Shown one piece after another: positions 8,446 to 16,504 of a stretch of 64,000 nt of DNA (positions are counted from its first letter, which is position 1; each line of letters opens with the position of its first letter). Source of the stretch: DAOTZR01 sp034432595 (GTDB taxonomy: Bacteria > Chloroflexota > Anaerolineae > B4-G1 > SLSP01); contig DAOUBT010000004.1 in NCBI GenBank assembly GCA_034432595.1, positions 26,684-90,683 on the forward strand, given 5' to 3'. The notes under the pieces are model-generated. The model worked only from the letters and a program-made list of their open reading frames with translations. It searched no databases and was not told where the DNA came from. A program made the translations under genes and the position numbers.

Positions 8446-8474
8446 TTGGACTCCGCGGCTTTTCGCCTTATAAT
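8446..8474 (+). promoter_or_regulatory. Sigma-70-type promoter of the AAA/Hsp70 island
   Basis: TTGGAC at 8446-8451 and a perfect TATAAT at 8469-8474 are separated by 17 bp. Initiation near 8481 would leave a leader of about 20 nt before the ATG at 8501. Confidence 0.75.
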
Positions 8475-8500
8475 ATTTTCATCCATCTCAGGGGGTGCGT

Positions 8501-10030
8501 ATGACGTTTGAAGAACAGTTAGACCTGTACTTGCGGGCGCGGGTCACGCTCATCGTGCTCAACACCATCGAGGAAGAGCGGGCTTTGCAGGCTATCAAGG
8601 CGGTGTGCGAGAAGCAGAAGCGGCCCTGCCTCACCTGGGATGTGGCGGATGGGTTTCAGCTCCTCAGTGGAAATGCCGCACCCCCCGCTTCCGTGCGCGA
8701 TCCACTGGGCGCGCTGGAGCAGATTGAGAATGCCGCCGATCCGCCCCTGTTCGTGCTCAAGGACTTCCACGAGTTGTGGAACAATCCGCAGGTGAAACGC
8801 AAGTTGCGCTCGGCAGCGCAAAGGCTGCGCTACAGCAAGAAATCGCTGCTGGTGCTCACGCCAAACGGCAAAGTCCCGCCCGAATTGAGAGATGATGCGG
8901 TCATCACCGAGCTTCCCCCACCCTCCGCCGCCGAGCTGGATGCTGTGCTGGAGCAGCTTCTCAAAACGCCCGGCGTGCGCAACGACCTCACCCCGCTGGG
9001 ACGCGAAAAGCTGGTGCAGGCCGCGCTGGGATTGACGCTGGCACAGGCGCAACGGGTCTTTGCGCGCTGCGTGGTGCGCAACGGAACCCTGGATGAGCGC
9101 GACATTGATGAGGTGACGGAGGAGAAAAAGCAAATTATCCGCGAAAGCGAGGCGCTGGAATTTTACAGTGCCTCCGAGACGCCGGATGATGTGGGCGGCC
9201 TGGACGTACTCAAACAGTGGTTACGTCTGCGCGAACGCGCCTTTACGCAGGAGGCACGCGCCTACGGGCTGCCCGCGCCCAAAGGTATCGCTCTCCTTGG
9301 CATTCCGGGCACCGGCAAGAGCCTCACGGCTAAAATGATTGGGGGGATGTGGCATCTGCCTCTGCTGCGCCTCGATGTCGGGGCGTTGTTCGGCAGTCTG
9401 GTGGGGGAATCGGAGGAACGCGCGCGCCGCGCTTTGCGCCTGGCGGAGACGGTGGCCCCCTGTGTGGTTTGGATTGACGAGATGGAGAAAGCGCTTTCGC
9501 ACGGCGGCCTGGATAGCGGCACGAGCACGCGCGTCTTTGGCACCATTCTCACCTGGATGCAGGAAAAGACCGCGCCGTGTTTTGTGGTGGCAACGGCGAA
9601 CGACATCAGCAGCCTGCCACCCGAATTGTTGCGCAAAGGGCGCTTTGATGAGATTTTCTTCCTGGATTTGCCCACGCAAGAGGAACGCGAAGCTATCTTT
9701 GCTGTGCATTTGCGCAAACGTAAACGCCTGCCACAGGATTTCGACCTCCACCTGCTGGCCCAACAGTCCGCGGGCTACGTGGGCGCCGAAATCGAACAGG
9801 CGATTATTGACGCGATGTACGTAGGGTTCGATGCCGGACGCGATATTACCACGCAAGACATTCTGGAAGCGCTCAAGCGACAGGTGCCGCTCTCCGTCTC
9901 ACAGCGCGAACGCATCGAAGCCCTGCGCGCGTGGCTGATGGAGGGACGCGCGCGCTCGGCCTCCTTCCGCGAATCGCGCGAGGCGCAGCAGCGTTTTGTG
10001 CCCATTCAGCTTGAGGCTTCTGAGGTTTGA
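8501..10030 (+). CDS. ycf46: Ycf46-type AAA ATPase
   Basis: The ATG at 8501 follows GGGGG at 8491-8495. A GTG six bases upstream overlaps that site and is rejected. The 509-residue product has an N-terminal ~220-residue region (LYLRARVTLIVLNTIEEERA) as in the Ycf46 family. A classical AAA module follows, with Walker A GIPGTGKS (Lys273), Walker B VVWIDEMEKA (Asp326, Glu327), sensor VVATANDISSLPPELLRKGRFD with its arginine, and a helical C-domain (QSAGYVGAEIEQAIIDA). It should form a hexameric ring that remodels or threads a protein. Plastid and cyanobacterial Ycf46 homologues are linked to carbon and stress responses, without a defined substrate. It leads an island with Hsp70-, GrpE- and Ycf35-type genes. 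Confidence 0.88.
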   Translation: MTFEEQLDLYLRARVTLIVLNTIEEERALQAIKAVCEKQKRPCLTWDVADGFQLLSGNAAPPASVRDPLGALEQIENAADPPLFVLKDFHELWNNPQVKRKLRSAAQRLRYSKKSLLVLTPNGKVPPELRDDAVITELPPPSAAELDAVLEQLLKTPGVRNDLTPLGREKLVQAALGLTLAQAQRVFARCVVRNGTLDERDIDEVTEEKKQIIRESEALEFYSASETPDDVGGLDVLKQWLRLRERAFTQEARAYGLPAPKGIALLGIPGTGKSLTAKMIGGMWHLPLLRLDVGALFGSLVGESEERARRALRLAETVAPCVVWIDEMEKALSHGGLDSGTSTRVFGTILTWMQEKTAPCFVVATANDISSLPPELLRKGRFDEIFFLDLPTQEEREAIFAVHLRKRKRLPQDFDLHLLAQQSAGYVGAEIEQAIIDAMYVGFDAGRDITTQDILEALKRQVPLSVSQRERIEALRAWLMEGRARSASFRESREAQQRFVPIQLEASEV

Positions 10031-10249
10031 GCATGGGGGAACAAGCTCTGCTCTCCCTGCCTCGCCCCTCGCGGTCAGAGCGCCAAGAGAGGCACGGGCG
10101 TTCAAGCCATGTTCCGATTGCATCCACCTGAGGCGCGCCGACGAGGTGCGGATGACGATGAGAGTGGCGTTGCACATGGGCGGGCGTTCCGATGGGCTAT
10201 TCTTTAACCCTGCGCGCTTTGCGGCTCAACCGGTGTAAGTGGAGCTACC

Positions 10250-12346
10250 ATGTCCTTGCTTGAAAGCATCCTTTTTGACACCCCCTCACGTTCGCTGCCA
10301 TGGCGTCTGTTGCAGCGGCTCCTTGTGCGCTGGGTGGCGCTGAATCCAAAGCCGGTTGAGCTTGAGTTGCTGACGCGCGCCCTTCATCACCCTGATGCGG
10401 AGGTGCAACGCATCGCCGAACGCGGCCTGCGTCAGCTCAAGCGAGATTACCTCAAAACGCTGGTCTGCCTGATTTGGGCGCGCACGCGCGATCCACGCCT
10501 GGAGACGCTGCTGAGCGAGTTGGGCTGGATAGCCGAAAGGCCACCGGAGGTGCGCGTCCTGACGTTGTTGCTGCAGGGAACGCCGGAGGAGGTGGGAGCG
10601 CGCATCGGCAGCACGATGGTCGAGCCTTTGCTGAAGGCCTGTGAGGATGCGGACCCGCGCCTGGCGGAACGGGCGCGCGCTGCGCTCCTGGCCCTGCGCC
10701 GTAAGGATGCCCGCGCCGCTCTGTGGACCATCGTCCGCGAGAACGGCCATCCCCTGGCCCTGAAAGCGCTGGCGCAGAGCGGAGAACCGCCCCGAGACGA
10801 AAACGAGCGCGCGTTGTTCTGGTTCTTGCTGGGCCAATGGCAGGAGTATGAGGCGCTGGATTTCGACCGCCGGCGCTTGCGCGCAGTGTACGCCACCGCT
10901 TCGGCTGAGCTGCGCGCGCGCATCCGCGAGCAGTTGCGCGCCGCCGGACGCCCGGACTTCTTAACGGTGCTCACCGGCGGGGAGACGCGCCTGCAGGCCG
11001 AGGCGCTCTCGCCCGCCGAGACGCGCACCGTGCTGGAACTGCTGGTGGGGATGGGCGCATGGCGTGAGGTGTGGGACCTGGCGCTTAAGGTGCAGGTAGC
11101 CTGGGGAGCCTGGGCGGTGGAACGATTGGTCGCCGCCGGCTGGGAGCCTGAGGACGCCGAAGAGCAGGCCCTGTTGCGCACCTTGCACGGCCTGACGCAG
11201 GCCGGATTGCTGGCCGTGCCGGATGAAATCCGGCGGCGGCAGGGTTTGCTCGATTCGCACACGCTCGTCCGCGTGCCGGGACGGGTGAACGATGTGGTCT
11301 TCGCGCCACGTTCACCCTGGATCGCTGTGGCGACCGGCACACGCCACGCGGTCATCTGGGATTACACGCAGGGCAAGCGCAAGATGTTGCTGGGGAATCA
11401 TTTCGACCACGCGATAGGGAGCGTGGCCTTCACGCCCGATGAGCGGGTGCTGCTGGGGGAACGCACCAATCAAAAAGAGCCGGTGGATTTGTTCCTGTAC
11501 ACCATGCCCCCGGATAACACCATGCGCCGCCTGGGATCCCATGAGATGATGATAGCGCTGGCCGTCCCCAATGACCGCTGGGCACTTTCGGCGGGACGCG
11601 AGGGTCTCCTGCGCCTGTGGGATTTGGAAGATGGTCGTCTGCTGCAACAGCATGAGACGCAAGGCGACTGGACTCGTCAATTGTGCGTGGTGGACGAAGC
11701 GCATGTGCTCTATCTGGGCCGGCTGATGCGCCTGATAAGCCTGCCGGATTTGAAAGAGCAGAAATGGCGCTTCACCGAGGGGCGCATCACCGCGGCAACG
11801 GTGTGCGGTAAGGATGTGCTGCTGGGACGATTCAGCGGCGAGGTGATCGCCCTCGATCTGAGCGATATGGGCCGTGCGCCGAAGCGCGTCATCAGCAGCT
11901 ATGAGAAGGCGGTGGTGGGCCTGGCAACGCTCGCGCGCTATGGATTGGTGTTGAGCGTGGATGGCTCCGGCTTGTTGCGCGTCCTCGATACAGAGACGTA
12001 TGAGGTGCGCCACGAACAGCGTATTGGGAAAGGCCGCGCCACCTCGTTACACCTTTCGCCGGATGAGGCTTTCATGGTCCTGGGATTGAGCGAAACGGCC
12101 TTCGCGCTGTTGGATTTGCGCTTCCTGGCCCTGCCGTGGCTCTTTGCCCAACCGTTAGCCCGGCTCGGTCCCGACGAGACGGCGCGCATCCGCTGGCTGG
12201 CCGGGCAGACCCATCTGCTCCCCGATGTGCAGCGAGCCTTGCAATTTGCGGCGCATATCCTACACTATCGCTGGCGTTACGAAATCGAGCTGGAGCAGGC
12301 GCCGGAGCTGGTCGCAGGAGAGTTCGATATCGAGATTGAGGGGTAA
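10250..12346 (+). CDS. HEAT-repeat plus WD40-propeller scaffold protein
   Basis: A 698-residue soluble protein with an ATG start. Residues ~1-330 are helical and repetitive (ALHHPDAEVQRIAERGLRQL, ADPRLAERARAALLALRRKD), fitting HEAT/ARM-type repeats. Residues ~335-650 form a WD40/quinoprotein-like propeller (VNDVVFAPRSPWIAVATG, AIGSVAFTPDERVLLG, LSAGREGLLRLWDLEDGRLL, LHLSPDEAFMVLG). There is no catalytic motif. The expected role is to bind proteins, perhaps to present clients to the AAA ring or the Hsp70 encoded beside it. About 220 bp separate it from the AAA gene, a stretch with no convincing gene, and 26 bp separate it from the GrpE-like gene, so co-expression is likely. Confidence 0.75.
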   Translation: MSLLESILFDTPSRSLPWRLLQRLLVRWVALNPKPVELELLTRALHHPDAEVQRIAERGLRQLKRDYLKTLVCLIWARTRDPRLETLLSELGWIAERPPEVRVLTLLLQGTPEEVGARIGSTMVEPLLKACEDADPRLAERARAALLALRRKDARAALWTIVRENGHPLALKALAQSGEPPRDENERALFWFLLGQWQEYEALDFDRRRLRAVYATASAELRARIREQLRAAGRPDFLTVLTGGETRLQAEALSPAETRTVLELLVGMGAWREVWDLALKVQVAWGAWAVERLVAAGWEPEDAEEQALLRTLHGLTQAGLLAVPDEIRRRQGLLDSHTLVRVPGRVNDVVFAPRSPWIAVATGTRHAVIWDYTQGKRKMLLGNHFDHAIGSVAFTPDERVLLGERTNQKEPVDLFLYTMPPDNTMRRLGSHEMMIALAVPNDRWALSAGREGLLRLWDLEDGRLLQQHETQGDWTRQLCVVDEAHVLYLGRLMRLISLPDLKEQKWRFTEGRITAATVCGKDVLLGRFSGEVIALDLSDMGRAPKRVISSYEKAVVGLATLARYGLVLSVDGSGLLRVLDTETYEVRHEQRIGKGRATSLHLSPDEAFMVLGLSETAFALLDLRFLALPWLFAQPLARLGPDETARIRWLAGQTHLLPDVQRALQFAAHILHYRWRYEIELEQAPELVAGEFDIEIEG

Positions 12347-12372
12347 CTCCAGAGGAAACCGGGAGGGTTATC

Positions 12373-12870
12373 ATGCCATTCTGGTCACGCCGGAAAAAAG
12401 AGGGGGCGCCCGCGGAGGCGCGTATGTTGCAGCTCGAAGCGGAGTTACAGGCCTTGCGCCTGACGTTGGAAGAGCGTGAGGCGGAACTGCGCAGGTTACG
12501 CGCTCAGTGGGAACAGGAACGCGCGCGCAGCACGGCACAAGTGGAAGCGCAGGTGCAGGCGCAGATGGCGGCGCTGATGGAAGCCGCGGCCCCGCCTGTG
12601 GCGCAGGTGCTATTGCAGGGGTCGCTCATCGAAGCGGGGCAAGAGGTGCGGGCGCGGGACGTGTGGCTGGTGGTGCAGCGTCTGGTGCGCGTCCTGGAGG
12701 CGCACGGCCTGGAGGTGAGCACGCCCATCGGCACAGAGGTGGCCTTCGATCCGGACCGGCATCAGCCCCTGAGCGGGAGTTGCCCTGCAGGGACGCGCGC
12801 GCGCGTGCGGCTGCCGGGCCTGAGTTACCGCGGACGGCTCATCCACAAGGCGGGCGTCGTTCAGGAGTGA
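12373..12870 (+). CDS. GrpE-like nucleotide exchange factor
   Basis: A 165-residue protein with an ATG after GGGAGG. Residues ~15-65 are a long charged coiled coil (LQLEAELQALRLTLEEREAE) like the GrpE dimerisation stalk. Residues ~95-160 resemble the GrpE beta-wing (GLEVSTPIGTEVAFDPDRHQ, then a Gly-Tyr-Arg strand and LIHKAGVV). It is shorter and more divergent than housekeeping GrpE (~190-210 residues), and the four-helix part appears reduced. It sits 54 bp before an Hsp70-like gene, which makes a dedicated exchange factor for that Hsp70 the best reading. Wrong strand order of a true dnaK operon and the absence of dnaJ argue against this being the housekeeping copy. Confidence 0.65.
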   Translation: MPFWSRRKKEGAPAEARMLQLEAELQALRLTLEEREAELRRLRAQWEQERARSTAQVEAQVQAQMAALMEAAAPPVAQVLLQGSLIEAGQEVRARDVWLVVQRLVRVLEAHGLEVSTPIGTEVAFDPDRHQPLSGSCPAGTRARVRLPGLSYRGRLIHKAGVVQE

Positions 12871-12924
12871 AGGGGCGTGGCAACACCCTTTAAGGTCAAA
12901 ACGCTCAGGCAGGGATAAAAGGCC

Positions 12925-14511
12925 ATGGCAGGACGTTTGGGGATTGATTTTGGCACGTCGAATACGGTGGTCGCGCAGTGGGATGCCCTGGCGAAGGAGG
13001 GAAAGCCGCTGCTCATCCCGGAATACAGCCATTTCTACATGCAGGGCGGAGAATCCATCGCCGTCGTGCCCTCGCTCATCCACTATACAACGGACGGGCG
13101 GCGCTGGATTGGCGAGCAGGTGCGACAGCAGCAATTGCTGCAAGCGCCGGGCACATTCCGCTGGATGAAGCGCTACATCACGCAGCGCAGCCCCTATCGC
13201 GTGCGCGTGGGCGAGCGCGACATCACCCCCTTCGAGGCAGCGCAGGATTTCCTGACAGCGGTGTTGCTCTTCGCTGGTCAGGAGGTGGCGTTGGAAGATG
13301 AGGAAGTGGCCTTCAGCGTGCCGGTGGAGGCCTTTGAGGACTACGAGGATTGGCTGACGGGCGTGGCACAGCAGGCCGGGATGCCGCGCTTCCGCCTGAT
13401 TGACGAGCCATCAGCGGCGGCGCTGGGCTACGGCGCCCCCATCCGCCCCGGCGACGTGTACCTCATTTTCGATTTTGGCGGTGGGACGGTGCACGCGGCG
13501 ATGGTGCTCATCGAAGAGGCGGAACATGCAGATAGCGGCCGCCGTTGCCGCGTGTTGGGCAAGGCCGGCGCGGATTTGGGCGGTGCGGTGGTGGATCAGT
13601 GGCTCTTCATGGATATTCTGCGCCAACAGGGCCGCTCCGAAGGGGATGAGGTGGTGCGGCGCGTGAGCAATCTGCTGCTGGTGGAATGCGAGCGCGCCAA
13701 GATTCAGCTTTCCACACAGGAGCGGGCGTCCATCAGCGTGGTGGATCCGCAAAGTGGGGCGGCTTTAGGGGCGGATTACAGCCGCGCGCAATTCGAGAGC
13801 CTGCTGGAAGCGAACGGCGCCTTCACCACCATCGAGCGGACGGTGCGCCGCGCGCTGCACGAAGCCTACGAGCGCGGTTACGACGAGGATCGCATCAAGG
13901 CGGTGTTGATGGTGGGCGGCAGCAGTCAAATTCCGGCCATCCAGAGCCTTTTGCAGCGCAGTTTCGGACGCGAGCGGGTCATGCTCAACCGCCCCTTAGA
14001 TGCTATCGCCCGTGGCGCAGCCGCTTTCGTTGCCGGCACGGATTTCTACGACCACATTCAGCACAGCTACGCCATCCGCTACCTGAACCGCGAGAAAAAC
14101 GAGCACGATTATTGGACGATTGTCGAACGCGGCACACCCTATCCGGCAGCGCAGGTGGCGCGCCTGACGGTCAAGGCGTCGTATGATCAGCAGACGCATC
14201 TGGGTGTGGCGATTTTCGAAGTGAGCGAGACACGTCAAAGCGCCGCGGGCGCGTTCGAGCTGGTGTTCGATCCGAGCGGCGCGGCGCGGTTGGCCCCCGT
14301 CAGTGCCGAGGCCACGTATCGCCGCCAATATTTCTGGATGAACGAAAAGCAGCCCACCTTCCTGGTGGCCGATCCGCCCGCGCAACAAGGGGAAAAATGT
14401 TTTGAAATCGTGTTCAGCATAGATGCCAACAAGCGTTTGCTGCTCACCGCGCGGGATTTGCGCACAGGTAAGCTGGCCTACAAGGATTATCCGGTGGTGA
14501 AACTGACATAA
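12925..14511 (+). CDS. Hsp70-like chaperone ATPase without C-terminal lid
   Basis: A 528-residue Hsp70-family protein. The ATPase domain has phosphate-1 (GIDFGTSNTVVAQW), connect-1 (LIDEPSAAALGYG), phosphate-2 (IFDFGGGTVHAAM) and the adenosine motif (VLMVGGSSQIPAIQ). After residue ~380 a short beta-rich segment replaces the substrate-binding domain, and the helical lid and disordered tail of DnaK are missing (DnaK is ~610-640 residues). It contains insertions such as HADSGRRCR in the actin-fold lobe. It probably binds a specific client or partner rather than unfolded proteins generally. It follows the GrpE-like gene closely and lies in the AAA/HEAT-WD40 island. Confidence 0.85.
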   Translation: MAGRLGIDFGTSNTVVAQWDALAKEGKPLLIPEYSHFYMQGGESIAVVPSLIHYTTDGRRWIGEQVRQQQLLQAPGTFRWMKRYITQRSPYRVRVGERDITPFEAAQDFLTAVLLFAGQEVALEDEEVAFSVPVEAFEDYEDWLTGVAQQAGMPRFRLIDEPSAAALGYGAPIRPGDVYLIFDFGGGTVHAAMVLIEEAEHADSGRRCRVLGKAGADLGGAVVDQWLFMDILRQQGRSEGDEVVRRVSNLLLVECERAKIQLSTQERASISVVDPQSGAALGADYSRAQFESLLEANGAFTTIERTVRRALHEAYERGYDEDRIKAVLMVGGSSQIPAIQSLLQRSFGRERVMLNRPLDAIARGAAAFVAGTDFYDHIQHSYAIRYLNREKNEHDYWTIVERGTPYPAAQVARLTVKASYDQQTHLGVAIFEVSETRQSAAGAFELVFDPSGAARLAPVSAEATYRRQYFWMNEKQPTFLVADPPAQQGEKCFEIVFSIDANKRLLLTARDLRTGKLAYKDYPVVKLT

Positions 14512-14704
14512 CAAGAACCCACGGTCAGGGTTCGCCAGGGCCTGGACTTGCAAGGCCCATCGGGGAAGGCAAGGACTTGCGCGGCTGGATGCCAGCCTGC
14601 TACTCCAAGCAGGCAGCTTAAAGCTGTACCTGAGCGGCAACAGGCCCGGAGCCAGTCGGGGTTAAGACAGCGCCCCGGCCCCTTAATCAGCACAAGGAGG
14701 TAAC

Positions 14705-15088
14705 ATGTCCCATTTTACTCGCGTTAGAACGCGCCTGAAGGAAAAGGCCTACATCATAGCTGCGCTGCAACAGATGGGATACCAGGTCCACGATCAACGG
14801 GGAAGCGTGCGCGGCTTTGGAAACAAACAGGTCGAGGTCGAGTTTAGCGTTCGCCCCCGTCCGATGAGCTACGCCATCGGTTTCCGCAAGACGGGAGAAG
14901 GGTACGACATCATCGCGGACTGGTGGGGCGTGCGTGGGGTCAGGCAAGCCGAGTTCACGCGCAAACTGACGCAACTTTACGCCTATCAAGCCGCAAAGCA
15001 AAACCTCGAAGCGCAGGGCTTCACGTTAGCGGAAGAGCAGGTAGACGCGGAGGGGCGCATCCATCTTCTCCTGCGCCGCATGGTTTGA
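14705..15088 (+). CDS. ycf35: Ycf35 / DUF1257 family protein
   Basis: A 127-residue protein with an ATG after CAAGGAGGT. It begins MSHFTRVRTRLKEKAYIIAAL and continues MGYQVHDQRGSVRGFG, SYAIGFRKTGEGYDIIADWW and a long helix (TRKLTQLYAYQAAKQNLEAQ). This is the pattern of DUF1257, known in plastids and cyanobacteria as Ycf35. Molecular function is unknown. Its neighbours (DUF2997 11 bp downstream, a radical-SAM activase, and an AAA ATPase upstream) suggest a conserved functional set rather than chance. Confidence 0.82.
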   Translation: MSHFTRVRTRLKEKAYIIAALQQMGYQVHDQRGSVRGFGNKQVEVEFSVRPRPMSYAIGFRKTGEGYDIIADWWGVRGVRQAEFTRKLTQLYAYQAAKQNLEAQGFTLAEEQVDAEGRIHLLLRRMV

Positions 15089-15099
15089 GGAGGGATGCC

Positions 15100-15303
15100 A
15101 TGAAGTATCAAGAGATTGAGGTCATCATCACCCCCAAAGGGGAAGTGGAAATTCGTGTAGCCGGGGTCAAGGGCATGGGCTGTGTGGAGCTGACGCGCGC
15201 CCTCGAAGAAGCCCTCGGCGAAGTGCTCGCGCGCGAGTTGCAACCCGCGGCTTACGAGAGCGAGCAGGAGGAGCAGAATCAGGCATGGCTGAAGACGAGC
15301 TAA
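15100..15303 (+). CDS. DUF2997 family small protein
   Basis: A 67-residue protein with an ATG after GAGGAGGG. It has the short pattern of DUF2997: an N-terminal strand with EVIITPKGEVEIRVAGVKG, a Cys (MGCVELTRALEEALG) and a helical tail. It is too small for an enzyme and may be an adaptor or substrate. It starts 11 bp after the Ycf35 gene, and its 3' end overlaps the radical-SAM start by 19 bases, so the three genes are almost certainly translated together. Confidence 0.75.
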   Translation: MKYQEIEVIITPKGEVEIRVAGVKGMGCVELTRALEEALGEVLARELQPAAYESEQEEQNQAWLKTS

Positions 15304-15869
15304 CGCTCCATGCTTTCTGGCCGCGCAGCGCCGCCAACGGGCCGGGTCTGCGCGCCGTGATCTGGGTGCAGGGCTGCACACTGCATTGCCCCGGCTGCTA
15401 CAATCCCCAGACGCACGATCCGCAGGGCGGGACGCGCATCACCGTGGCGGAGCTGTTGGCGCAGCTCCTGCGCCTGCCGGACATCGAGGGGGTGACCATC
15501 AGCGGCGGCGAGCCGTTGCAGCAGATGCACCCGCTCCGGCAGCTTTTGCAGGGCGTGCGCAGCGCCTCGTCGCTATCCGTCATCCTCTTTACCGGCTACA
15601 CCTGGGAGGAAATTCAGACGCTGCCGGAGCACAGCGCGCTGCTGGCCTGTGTGGACGTGCTCATCAGTGGACGGTACGTGGCCGCGCAGCGCCTGGCGCG
15701 CGACTTGCGCGGCTCGGCCAACAAAGAGGTGCGCTTTCTCACGTCGCGCTACACCCCCGCGGATTTGAGCGCCGTCCCGGAAGCCGAGGTTATCATCACG
15801 CCCGATGGGGATGTGGTGTTAAGCGGCATTCATCCTTTGCGTTGGGCGGCCAGTCCGAGGGAAAGCTGA
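15285..15869 (+). CDS. Radical-SAM activating enzyme (NrdG/PflA-like)
   Basis: A 194-residue minimal radical-SAM protein. GCTLHCPGCYNP supplies the CX3CX2C ligands Cys31, Cys35 and Cys38 for the 4Fe-4S cluster, and VTISGGEPLQQ is the Gly-rich SAM motif. Later strands (VILFTGYTWEEI, DVLISGRY) match anaerobic RNR activase-type proteins, and there is no extra ferredoxin domain. Activases of this size generate a glycyl radical on a partner enzyme or modify a peptide. No glycyl radical enzyme or class III RNR is encoded in the window, so the client is open. It is the last gene of the island. Confidence 0.85.
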   Translation: MAEDELTLHAFWPRSAANGPGLRAVIWVQGCTLHCPGCYNPQTHDPQGGTRITVAELLAQLLRLPDIEGVTISGGEPLQQMHPLRQLLQGVRSASSLSVILFTGYTWEEIQTLPEHSALLACVDVLISGRYVAAQRLARDLRGSANKEVRFLTSRYTPADLSAVPEAEVIITPDGDVVLSGIHPLRWAASPRES

Positions 15870-15975
15870 GGGGGAAATGGGATGGGCAACAGCCATGCCG
15901 CCGTCCAGCCGATTGTAATGCTCTCGCCAGCCAGGCAGATTTGATGAGCTATTCGCTTCTTGCGCTCCACGCCCC

Positions 15976-16500
15976 TTACCAGTTGACCGGTACGCGGCGC
16001 AGACGGTATCGCTTGTCATAGAACTCCACATAGTGGTAGGTTCGCCCGAACTCGTACAGGCGGCGCGTGACATGGACATCCTGCTCACAGTAACGGAACA
16101 GCTCCTCGATGCGTCCGGCGCGCCACCAGCGCACCGCCTGCAAGCCATCCGCGCTTTTCTTTTCGCCCAGCGTCGCCGCGGCCAGAGCGTCCAGGCTCAC
16201 GCGGAAGCCTAATTGCCGCGCAATCACCGCCAGCATATCCACCGTGCGCAAGGCGTACAGGTTCACTGGCGTGTAAGCCTTGAGAACAAGGTAGTCAAAA
16301 TCCAGCAGATTGAAACCCACCACCACATCCGCCTGCTGTAATTCGGCAATGAGCGCCTCCACATTGGCCTCGGTGAAGCGCCCCCAACGATCGGTCCGAT
16401 CGTCATACGTGACCGCGACGGAAAGCTTGAGCTGCTCCGGAAAGCGGCCCCCTACTTCGTCAAAGGTGTTTTGCGTTTCCAGGTCGAAAAAGACGGGCAT
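15976..16500 (-). CDS. Predicted DEDDy-type 3'-5' exonuclease (RNase H fold)
   Basis: The ATG at 16500 (MPVFFDLETQ) is the natural start; a longer upstream frame would overlap the cyclase gene. The 174-residue protein has Exo I FFDLET (Asp6, Glu8), Exo II VVGFNLLDFDYLVL, and Exo III RYCEQDVHVTRRLY with the YX3D signature. This makes it a stand-alone DEDDy nuclease acting on DNA or RNA 3' ends. It lacks polymerase or HRDC domains. It starts 4 bases after the cyclase stop and is likely in the same transcript. Confidence 0.8.
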   Translation of the reverse strand: MPVFFDLETQNTFDEVGGRFPEQLKLSVAVTYDDRTDRWGRFTEANVEALIAELQQADVVVGFNLLDFDYLVLKAYTPVNLYALRTVDMLAVIARQLGFRVSLDALAAATLGEKKSADGLQAVRWWRAGRIEELFRYCEQDVHVTRRLYEFGRTYHYVEFYDKRYRLRRVPVNW

Positions 16501-16504
16501 GGTT

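Noticed and set aside
9996..10238. 80-residue open frame between the AAA and HEAT/WD40 genes
   Set aside because: It overlaps the AAA 3' end in another frame, has no ribosome site and reads as low-complexity Arg/Ala sequence.
14595..14614. Short hairpin GCCTGC-N8-GCAGGC between Hsp70-like and Ycf35 genes as a terminator
   Set aside because: The 6-bp stem without T-tract is too weak to claim that it splits the island's transcription.
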